In this document: positions 45,001 to 57,000 of the stretch, in pieces
Numbering within the stretch: position 1 is the first letter of the stretch
Layout: each line of letters begins with the position of its first letter
NCBI GenBank assembly: GCA_033964015.1
Contig: CM066920.1
Location: 10,507,912 to 10,571,911, forward strand
Length of the DNA: 64,000 nt
Reading direction: 5' to 3'
Source of the DNA: Scolanthus callimorphus
Lineage: Eukaryota; Cnidaria; Anthozoa; Actiniaria; Edwardsiidae
Notes under the pieces: model-generated
What the model was told of the DNA's origin: nothing
Databases searched by the model: none
Seen by the model: the letters and a program-made list of their open reading frames with translations, nothing else
Made by a program: the position numbers and the translations under genes

Positions 45001-48000
45001 AATCTTATTTTCGTTTTCTTTATTCTTTTCCGTCGTCACCGAAGCCTTGATCTCAAATCCAGTAGGATCCGCGTTACCCGAGAACATGAGCCAGTTGTCT
45101 TTACCAATAATCGCCTGCGCGAGCTTACAGATATCGTTTCCACACTCTTCCGGTAGACGCATGCGTGCTGCAATGAAGACTCCAGGCTTGATGCTTTTGG
45201 CGTATCCGGACTTGAGAGGCTCACGCGAGAACTTGGTAGCGGCCTCGACTTTGAATCCGGCTTGAGCGTAGGCGATCCCAATCTGTGGTTTAAAGATGTA
45301 TAACTAGGTGTATAATCAAGTATCAGGGGCAGTTTTGTCGTCTCCAAGAAAGTAATTCTTCTAGAATTAAAATTTCTAACAGAGTAAAACCCCAACAAGC
45401 GCGCAAGAGATTATCGAAACTACAGTCTGAGACCCCGTTCACACGAGACCGGTGCATACTGTACCGCCTGTTTATACGGTACGGTACTGGCACGTTCTGC
45501 AGTGTTCATACGGGACCGTGCACGCCTAGCCGTGCCATCGGTCCGGTACCGCTGGTCCCGTGTGAACGCGCGACGGAACCGTACCAGCATTGTACCGGTC
45601 CGGTTTTGTACCGGTCTCGTGTGAACGGGGTCTGATACTCGGGTAAGGAGGTACATTGGGAATCTAGCATGAAATCAATGTATATACTTATTTATTTGCG
45701 ATTCACCATTTATCAGTTGTGACGATGAATATGAAGATATAGATTGCAGAAGGACCTACCGTCACATCTCTCATTTGTCCAAACAACTCGGCTCCCTTTT
45801 TCTTCCTGGCGTTCACCTTCTCCAGTATAGTCTCCATAAAGTTCTGGAAAGCGGTTTTGTCTGAAGTAAATCCGATAACGAAAGACTTCTGCTTGATTAC
45901 CTCTACATAAAACAAATCCTTCCCTGCTGCAGACAATGAGCCAGAGATGCGCTTAGTGGTAGCTGTCGTGGCCTCCGTTAGACCGGTGATTGGGATTTTA
46001 GCCAAGGCGCGCTCCGCTAACCAGTCGATTACCCAGCTTAAAAACTCATCCTTGACGGTTTTATCTGCGCCAGTCACCCCTGACACTGGAGGAAGGGCGA
46101 GGGTTCTCATAATCGTTGCTGAAAAAATTGCAATTAATAATAATTCCGGTGGCGCTCAACCAAACAGAAGAGGGAAAATGTGTTGAATGAATAATAATAC
46201 ATATTGATCAGGGGCGGATCCAGGAATTTCAGAAATGGGGGGCCGGATAGTGAAAACATGGGACGAAAATGTTCAAATTGTCTCCAGCAAATACAGTAAA
46301 AATCCGTCTAAATCCGCCCCTATTGATCTGTTAAAATGATAACGTGATCAATGAGATCCTGCATATGTAAAAAGATGGAGTCTTTGTAGTGCCAATTATA
46401 GATGTGCTACAATTATTTTCCCTTTTCCCTCTTTTTACAGAAAATGGGAAGTGACCACTACTGTACTCAAAATTCCTGCTGTGCCTTTTGTGCATGGATT
46501 TCTAGAAGGAGAAGAGCCATTAAAAGGTAAATGCATTTATTTAAGTTAAATTAGTAGATAGGAGCTAAAATCGGATTAATTGCAAAAGCCGCAATCACTT
46601 TTTTGCGAGCGGATCGGAAACACGGCAAGGAAAATGTGAGCCAGCTTGATAGACCCAATTGGCTATCGTTGTTAGCTCTTGCTGCCACCCAATTTAGATC
46701 TGCACGTGATTATTCATTTGGGTGGATACAATAGACCTTCTCCGCATGGGCGTAATGTTTTCCCATTTCAGATCACGTTGCATTCCCCTGAGTATTCTGA
46801 CTTTCTTCTTCTGCTACGCACCGAAGGATATATGAATATGAATGCATCCCAAACAAAGAAAGATTATTCAAATAAATGGCACGTGGCCTGAAATGGGAAG
46901 ACATTACGTCCAAGCCGAGGTGGAATAAAAATGGAATGGCCCTAACCTCCTTAATGGAATAAAAAATGGAATGGCCCTAACCTCCTAAATGAATCGTCAG
47001 GTGATCTAAATTGGGTGGCAACAAGATGTAGCCGATTTTGTCTATTGTTTAAACACTCGCTGTACCTGCGTCAGTCTGGTCATTACTCGAGCCTGTGACA
47101 GACGGTCCATCAGTTACTGTGACATTAAATTGAGAATCCACATATTTTTGAACACCGTACGCCACTACGCCTCTAGTGTTTGGTGCCGCACGGAAAAAGA
47201 ACCGTGCGTGCGTCAGCTTGACATCTCCAACAGGTGCATAGGAGTCGGAATCACCAAGACTGAACTCTCCTGCGAAAAAGTTTAAAATGATTTTCTTTAG
47301 TTAATAATGGCGGTGAAGACAATGGAGACAATGAGGACGTTTATCATGATGATCATGGTAAAGATGATCAAGAAAAAGGAGCAACAAAAACACCGAACCC
47401 CGCGATGATCTTGTGTTAATGGTGAAGATGTCTTTGCGGGAGTCTCTTTCGGCGAGCGCCAAGTGTTGTCGGCTTTCGCAGGCTACGTTTGATCTTCCTT
47501 CTTTTTCTCGGCATTTAATGATTCGTTTAAGAAGCTATACCAAATACTCGTCTGTCTTTCATCAGAAGTCCGATGAAATAACCCGGTGTTTGACAATCCT
47601 GATGTAACACGCTGTCTCGTGTTTGATATATTACATAAATTACCAGCAAGAAGTGTGCCATCATCTTTCAACTCCACAGACACACCCGGTGATTCCTTAG
47701 TTCCTGCAGGCTTAGTAAACTTTGGTAGTGATGGTGCCGCACCATACCCTGGAAATGCCGCCTGCAATTTATCTATAGTCACGGCAATACTTGGCTGGAA
47801 ACACCATTTGGTGATCTGCTCTGAGTTTTTTGTCTTCGTCAATTTAGCAAAATAACTCGTCTGCAAATTGTCTTTAATTCCTTTTAAGTATTGGTCGAAT
47901 ATCAAGGCTGGAATCTCGCTTTTCTTTTCTCCTTGCGCGAAGTAACCGGTTGTAACTTGGCAGGAATCAGCTAGGAAGGATTCGGGTTTAGCCTCGATGC

Positions 48001-51000
48001 TTTCGCCGTTAGCAGCTGAAAGAAATGAAAAAAAAAAATGTATGCATATGCATATGTATATCGCAAATTATCATATGGATACAAATGCGGTTTACAGATG
48101 AGGACATGTCTGATGCCTAGGTGCAGACTGCGATTTATACAATGCAGTTTACAATCATGAGTGAGTTGTTAGATATATCATTCTGTAGTTGCGTTCTGGT
48201 TAAGTGTAGTAGGCTGAGAAAAGGGACCTCGATTTATTGACTCATCTGAAGGACGTGAAACACTGAAGAAATGACGAATCACTTCAACCCACGATGAACT
48301 CAATGCACGAAACAGCAGATAAAAACTGGGCAAGAAGCAAACGCTTTAACGCCCGTGCTTCAGCTTGAAAATCGGTACATCAATATCTAAGATCAATATC
48401 GAGCTCGTTGTACATCTATCACTCAGAGCCCGTGTCTTAGCCATCTGAGAGATACGAAAGTTATTCGAACGGGAGACGTTGTGGGCGCAAAACGTACGTT
48501 TGCAGTTCTCCTTTGGGCACAGTTCCTCTTCCGTGTCCAGCCCAGGACACTCGTCGCCTCCGCCGGACGTTGCCGGGTTGTTGCACTCTCTCTTACGGGA
48601 CTGGATGCCTTGCAGACACATCTCCTTCTCAGTACATTCCGAGAATGATCCCCATTCTCCCCAGTTTCCATTTACGGCGTCTGTGTTGTGGAATTTTAGT
48701 TAGAAATAGTTTAAAAGATTTATTAAGCTTGGAAAGTATTGAAACTGGCACAGAAAAAAGGAGGAAAATTGTCCGTATGTTTAACGCCTTGGAACTTCTG
48801 AAGAAGTTATTCAGTTACTGGTCGCTGCCTATTCCGCTGTTCACGATGACGTCACCAATAGACCGATCCCGTCTCCGCTTGATTTTTCACCCAAAATGGG
48901 CAGTTTTCCCTATGGAATTCAAAATGTCCGACCAACAAACGCGAAATTCGAAGATTTTTAATGAATTCTCCAGCTTTTTCCGACGAAAATATAAAACCAA
49001 TATATTATGAGGCAACTTCTAACACCTTCCTGCAATCGGTGTCTGCAATCGGTGCTCTATGTCAAAGTAACATTTTGGCTTGTCCGACGTAGCAACAGTA
49101 ACAAGGGAGGAAGGATCGGTGAATTGTTATCAATGCGCCAACCAGAGATCGATTGGATCACAGAACAAAGGGCGCTATTCAATTTTCTTTTGGCACACAA
49201 ACATTAGAATGGTAATGTAAATAAACAGTGACTAGCCCTATTCGTACTTACTTGGGCAATCAGTCACCTTACAATCTTGTGCCTCCTTCGCTTCTCCTTC
49301 GCATTCCTTTCCGCCATACGCCGGTATCGGCTTGGAGCATTCCCGCTCACGTGACTGCTTTCCTGGCCCGCACGAAGTGCTGCACTCGCTCCAGTCTCCC
49401 CAATCACCCCATCCACCATCGACTGGATAGACGTGACAAAGAAGTAACAAAAAAGAAATAGAGTGTTCATTTGGGAGGGATGGGAAGGATTTGGGAAGGA
49501 TTTTGTCGCCCTGCACATCATGCGTTAAAGGGGCACTGTCAACGGCTGCCTGACAAGCAAATAATTCAAATCGCAATCCAATTCCTTCTCTTGAGAACAG
49601 ATAAAAACACTAAAGATTTGTATTGATTTACTAACAGTTAAAAGATCATTTAACAAAGCTAGACTGTTATTTTGATTATTCCTGGTAAACCGAAATGTAT
49701 TTTTGGTGACTAGAATTAGACTTATTTTTTGACAGGTTGTACAAAAATTAAGCGTGCGAGTGACCCTTTAAAGGCCGGTTCACACTTGCGATTTTTGTTG
49801 CATTTGTCGCGGCGATTTTTCTCGCGCGGAGTTGCAATTCCAACTCTCTAGTGTAAACGAGATGCAAACTGGTGCAATTTCTGTGCTCTCTTTTCTTCAA
49901 ATCGCATCAAGTTGCAAATAGTTTCGAACATGTTTGAAATCTCCGCGACATCACGCGTCAAAATTTGCGGTCGGTCGCGCCGAGTTACATCTAGTTTACA
50001 TTAGTGATTTTGAGTTGACGTGTACGTGCGAGAAAAATCGCCATGATGCGCGCGACAAAAATGGCAATAAAAATTGTTACAATTGTCAATTTTTTTCTGA
50101 CTTGACCGAGTGCACGAGTGTATGTGCAGAACTTACAAAAGCATCCACCCAAAGGAATCATCACATGATCTGAATTGTGTGACAACAAAATGTAAACACC
50201 GCTAGCCAATTCGGTCTATTCGATCCAGGCTTACTTTTCCCATATACGAAAATGCAACCTTGTCCCCAGGGTCTTCTCTGGGGGAGAAACAAAGGACAAC
50301 CTCGTTTCCATGTCCTCAAACAGTGGTCATGTGACTCAGCCTCCTCCAGGGTCTTGTGCTATCAATCGCCATCTTGAAAATTACCCACAAGACCCTTGGG
50401 ACGAGGTTGATAAAAATGGATATTTCCGCCATCTTGCCCTGAACACCTATGATGCGACAGAGATAGCGAAATCGTCTATACTCACCCGGGCAGTGATTGG
50501 TGCAATCAGTAGCAGTCTCTGTATCCTCTCCCTCGCATGGGAGCCCGCCTCGTTTTGGTTCGGGGTTAGTGCAACTGCGCTTGCGCGTGACAGGACTTCC
50601 ACCACAGGTCTGTGAGCAAGGTGACCAGGCCTCCCATTCGCTCCACCCTCCGTTTACTGGCCAATCTATCCATGGGAATTGTTTTTAAATAGTTAAGAAT
50701 GGTAATATTACATAGAAAATGAAATAACGAAATATTGAATCTTGAATCGTACCTTCACAAGGCTCCGTACAGTCTTTCTTAGTCTCCTTCTCTGGTCCTT
50801 CACACTTCAACCCACCATTCGCTGGTGCGGGGTTGTCACACTCGCGTGTCCTCTCTACGTCTGAACCGCCACACAATTGCGCACATTCCGACCAGCTACT
50901 CCATTCGCTCCATCCACCGTCCACTGAATATCAATCAAATGTTTTGACACAACTGATAGCACTAGTATAATCTCGCAATTGGGTCATTAAGTGGTAAATA

Positions 51001-54000
51001 GGGTCCTTATTTACCACTTAATGACCCAATTGCGGTGATTGAAGGCTTGCAAGAATTAGAAAAACAATAAGGTTTATTCTTGACGTCTCTAGGCGAGTGA
51101 TGTAGATCTGATACAACACGAATGCGAATGTTGTAAACTACTTTAAAATGTTGAGAAGACATACATCGCTCTAGTGTCAGCTAGTATCCAGTGTTTAAAA
51201 AAACATCTTGTAAATTTGGCAGAGAAGCTTCAAGATATGTGTGGTTGTATCAGGTTTACAACACGCTACGTTCCTGTGATTCAATCATTGTGTTTCTATT
51301 GTGTTGTTCTTATTAATTATACATGATTTTTTGATTTATGTTCACAACGAATATTCACAGCGACTTTCTGCAGAAACCCATCCATGGGAAAAGCCTAATT
51401 TCCAATGGTATAAGAATGCGATGTGTTCGGATTTCCATGGCTATCCACGTGAATTCCGAACAATTCCGATTCCAATTCATGTGCCTTGGGAAATTCAGCT
51501 TTTCTCATGGATGCCTGGTTTCTGCAGAAATTTCCTGTGATAGGAATACCTTTGCAAGGTTCTGTAACGTATTCAATGCTTTCAGGTTTGCCATCTGAGC
51601 TTCGGCACTTCTTTCCTCCGTCCGAGGGCAGAGGATCTGTGCAGGAACGTGACTTAACTCTCTGGTCTCCTCCGCACATTCCACTTCCACAGCCACTCCA
51701 CTTTGACCATTTCGACCATCCACCGTTTACTATAAAACAACGATTATCATTGTAAGTAGATACAAGGAATCGAGATTTAAAACGACGTCGAGCCTTTACT
51801 TTTAATGAAAAAGATGAAGTAACAGGTGACTTATAGTGAAAACGGACGCGGCGGGCAAGAGCATTTGGAACTGTTATGTTGTGTTTTTGAATTTGTCCGA
51901 AAATATCGGTTTAAAACCCCACGTAGTCAAATAGCAAAGCGAACAAGTAGATACGCGTTAGAGCAAAGCCAACTCCATCTCCTCATTTATTTAGAAATAA
52001 GACCCTGAGTGTTGGGCCGGCCAAGGTTTGAACTCCCAACCTCCCGCACAACATCCCGACGCACTACTAATGCGCTAACTGGTGGCCAGTAACGCCAAAC
52101 AAAGCTTCGATCCAAAACACAACAACAGCTGCTCCTAAAGCCCTTGCGTGAGACATGAAACAGACCTTCCGGTTTCGCTTGGAAGGCCTGGATGAGTGTG
52201 TTATCCTTTTCGGCAAATTTGCACAGCGGATTGCAAGCGAAGGTGAACGTGGATGAATCCGGGTCAAATCTTTCACCAACCGTAATGGAAATCTGCGGAC
52301 AAGAAGGCGACAAAAGGGTAAGGCTGGAAAATACGAGGCACAAAATACCTCAATTTATCAATTGCTGGCGTTGCAAGTTTTCACGCAGAACTCCGCGCAG
52401 CAAAGACATTTGTTTTTAAAAATGAGCAAACTTGTTGCCCGAAGAAGTGCGTGGGTCTACAGGTTTTCTTTGACGAACAAAGTTTGTGTTGCTGTATGAA
52501 GCTGGAGGTGAAAAAAACACGCAACTTTGATCAAAAACAACGCAGCAATTCGGCGCGACAAGTTGAGGGACGTTGTGTCTCGTTGTAGCGATTTACAGCT
52601 GTTTCAAGTAAAACGCGATCTCGTCGTTGTCAGCTTTGTGGGGTTGTCAATTAATCGGAACAGTGTGAGCCAAGGGCAGACACTTGGCTTCCCTTGCGAA
52701 ACATATCGCCACAGAAGCCAATTCACGGGCACTAGGCGAAACTGGACAAGAATGTGATTGACTTACACGATTTGTTTGACTGTCCAGTAACTTGGCTTCT
52801 CTTGCAAGACATGTCGCGACAGAGGCCAAGTCACTGAAATGGGTGAAACTGGCCAGGGATCTGATTGGCTCGAATAGTTTTTTTGGCTGTGCAGTCACTT
52901 GCCTTTCCTTGCGAGACATGTCGCGACAGAATTCACTGCACTAGGCGAAACTGGTCAAGGATCTGACTGGCTCACACGGTTTTATTGACTACGCAAACCA
53001 AACCGCCAAAGGCCCGCCCGGACATGGTCACGTGTTATCTGCAGCTGTGATACTAATAGCTGATTTGAAAGCTGGATGATGAGCGGATTATCGCAGCGTT
53101 ACCTTTTCCATTTTCCAGTCTTTATTGATGATTCCATCTTTGCCTTTTCGCACTACAAGACTCTTCAGCTTCCCGATGTGCGGCCCGTTAAACGTGAGAG
53201 CTTTATTGCTACGAGAAACCAACCAAATGTTAATCAATCATTATGGAAATAGTGCAACAGAACTGGATAAAATTGAACCTCCTATGTTCGGACTTTCAAA
53301 TTTAAAAGTGTCATATTTGATATCTTGTTAGAGCTCTGAAACATGTAACGTGGAGGGAAGTGAGCAAGGAGAATAAGTGAGCAAGGAGAGAGAAGGCAGA
53401 GAACGGAGGGAAAGCTGCAACATTACTTAGATCCAAGAAAAAGAGATTATAACCACAAAATAACCCGTCAAGTTCCTAGCTTAATTAACAAAATTTATGT
53501 TGCGAGCGTTCAAATTGGCGGGAAAAATTCAGGCGGAAAATATCAGAAACGTTCCTCGCAAGATACATCGGAATTTAAGCCACGTTTGCACGATAGAGAT
53601 GATTGGCACGGCTCGGATAAAAATGGTTCTGGGACTACCTCGCCACGTAGTCCCGGCACTGATGAAATTTGGGTCCGGCTCTGATAAAATTTAGTATGGC
53701 AAAGCCATTAATACACAGCACAAATACACCCGAGCCGTGTCATTAAATTTGGTACCCGTGCCACTTTTCATCCGAGCTATGTCAAAAAGTTCTGTCGTGT
53801 AAATGGGGCTTTAATAGCATAGATACAATAAGGACGCTTTAGCCTCACCATCCTTTTCCAAATCCAGTGCCGAGTCTAAATTCTCCAAACTGGCCTTCCT
53901 CTCCCACAATTTGTATGTATACACTTGAAGACGTTGGCGAGCCTTTGGTATCCCCAGAACAGGCGACAATCAGGTACGATATTCCTGTGGAGACAGGTAC

Positions 54001-57000
54001 ACCAATAAGGGTTCGAAACACAAATGCAGTCACGCTTATAGCGTACTGAAGTTTGTATAAAGTATTGTGGTTTTCTCTTCTCTAATGCAAGAGGTGCTTC
54101 TAGTACAATAGTCTGAAGCACCACGCGTGTAGAAGCCCTAAATGTAATAACTGGCCCTAAGTGTAATAACGGACCCAAGTGTAATAAAAAATGGCCCTAA
54201 GTGTAATAAACGGCCCCAAATGTAATAAAAATTGGCCCTAAGTGTAATAAAGGCCCCAAATGTAATAAAAAGTGGCCTTAAGTGTAATAATGGCAATGAT
54301 CATACAAACTGGCAGGGTACCGACATCACGTACTCTAGAACAGGGATACAGAACTTAGTTGCAGGTTTAAGGTCAGCTTCTCAAAGAGTAGCAGCACCCA
54401 TGTTCCATGTTCCATGAGTACCCCGAAGCCGATACTTAATATACAAAGCCCGCGGTATTTGTTTCATATAAGACCCTGTTTGCATGCGGTAGAAATATCC
54501 GTCCTAGTTGGACTAGTAACATACGGTATCTTGGGACTGCTCAATAGAGGGTGGTTAATTGAGGTATCACTGTACATTGCTATGACAACGTTGACTTATT
54601 CCAACTAGGACGTTGTATGGTCATCATAGGCCACTTTTTATTACACTTGGGGCTTTTATTACACTTAGGGCCATTTTTTATTACATTTGAGGCCTTTATT
54701 ACACTTAGGGCCAATTTTTATTACACTTGGGGCCTTTATTACACTTAGGGCCAGTTATTACATTTAGGGCTTCTACAACGCGCATGTTTTAGCTTTTTTA
54801 ATAATCGTTGGTCTTTCTTTTTTGAATTACAAAACTTCACAAGAATTCTGAAATGAGAGCCGGCTCACCCGTCCCATAATGCACTGCTGTCCCTCCTTTT
54901 TTGATGCCAACAAAAATAGCGACAATAATATTAAACAACTATCCCCCGAAGGGGAGGTGATATATACCGAGTTTTAGTATACATACCAAATCAGTAGAAT
55001 AAAATACGGAAAATAAAAGATTCAAAACGCAGTATTTTACAAAGTTTACACTTGCAGGCGATTTCATCTTTGGTCTTTAAGCTTCCACCCGCTAAATTTT
55101 CGTCCACCGTGGACATAAATTAAAGAAGTAAAATTGTAACCGTGAAAACAAATGTACATTTGCCCGTAGTAATCAAAATAATCCTCCAGATTATTAGAAA
55201 AATCTTTCAAGTTAGACAAATGCAATTCTAAGTTGTTTTGACCTGTTATCAAGAGGATGGAATTGGATTGCGATTTGAGCTATTTTCTTGTGAGAGAAGT
55301 GGCCAGCAAGCGTGCGAGTTTTTGATCGTTATTACAGACTGACCTCCATTTTCTGGTGTACACTCCTCGTATATAGCTTTAGTCTCGTCGTCGCTAATTG
55401 GCGTCTCAATAAACCGTATCTTTAAGATGCTTCCAAGAAAACTGCCTATGGACTTATCCGAATCGGCCGCCAATGCACCTCCAACTGTAACGAACTGGCC
55501 CCATACCAGTTTAGCTGACTTCTTGACGTCCTTTACTTTCAATATCTTTTCGCCGTTGACGAAGATGTATGCTCTCCCTTGCTTAGCGTCGTATTTTGCC
55601 ACTATATGAGTCCATATACCTAATGTAACGTATACAAAACAACTACTAAATGTGACAGTGAAAGGAATCTAATAACTTAGGCACTCAGATTAATCTAGAA
55701 TTCCATGACGAAGCACACAGTAGAACAGAGATGTCCTAAAACAACAATATGCACGATTTCTCTTGTTGATAGCTGTGTTTTAGGGTATCCCTGATTTCCT
55801 CGGTCTATCAGGGAAGTAATAGCTATCACTGCTTGACTCCGTTGGACCAGCAATTTAAGAAAAAAATTCTTAAGCTCGGTTTCCATATAGTTGCAGCAGT
55901 CGCGAGTAAACTTCGACAGCTGCAACACGCCGGTTTCCATATAAATCGCTACCAAATTGGTGGCCCAGGGTTCCATGAAAACTTCGTGTCACAGCAGTCG
56001 CAAAACCCAATTTGCAGCTGTCGCAGAGATAGAACACGGGCAATTCCTGCAACACGAGTTGCAGCTGTCACAGAGATAGAACACGGGCGATTCCTGCTAC
56101 ATGAGTTGCAGCAGTCGCAAAGCCCAATTTGCAGCTGTCGCAGAGATAGAACACGGGCGATTCCTGCAACATGAGTTGCAGCAGTCGCAAAGCCCAATTT
56201 GCAGCTGTCGCAGAGATAGAACACGGGCGATTCCTGTAACACGAGTTGCAGCTGTCGCAAAACCCAATTTGCAGCTGTCGCAGAGATAGAACACGGGCGA
56301 TTCCTGCAACATGAGTTGCAGCAGTCGCAAAGCCCAATTTGCAGCTGTCGCAGAGATAGAACACGGGCGATTCCTGCAACACGAGTTGCAGCAGTCGCAA
56401 AGCCCAATTTGCAGCTGTTGCAGAGATAGAACACCGGCGATTCCTGTAACACGAGTTGCAGCTGTCGCAAAACCCAATTTGCAGCTGTCGCAGAGATAGA
56501 ACACGGGTAATTCCTTTAACACGAGTTGCAGCAGTCGCAAAGCCCAATTTTCAGCTGTCGTAGAGATAGAGCACGGGAGATTCCTGCTACACGAGTTGCA
56601 GCAGTCGCAAAGCCCAATTTGCAGCTGTCGCAGAGATAGAACACGGGCGATTCCTGTAACACGAGTTGCAGCTGTCACAGAGATAGAACACGGGTGATTC
56701 CTTTAACACGAGTTGCAGCTGTCATAGAGATAGGACACGGGTGATTCCTGTAACACGAGTTGCAGCTGTCGCAGGGATAGAACACGGGTGATTCCTGCTA
56801 CACGAGTCGCAGCAGTCGCAAAGTCCAATTTGCAGCTGTCACAAAGATAGAACACGGGCGATTCCTGCAACACGAGTTGCAGCAGTCGCAAAGCCCAATT
56901 TGCAGTCGTCGCAGAGATAGAACACGGGCGATTCCTGCAACACGAGTTGCAGCAGTCGCAAAGCCCAATTTGCAGTCGTCGCAGAGATAGAACACGGGCG

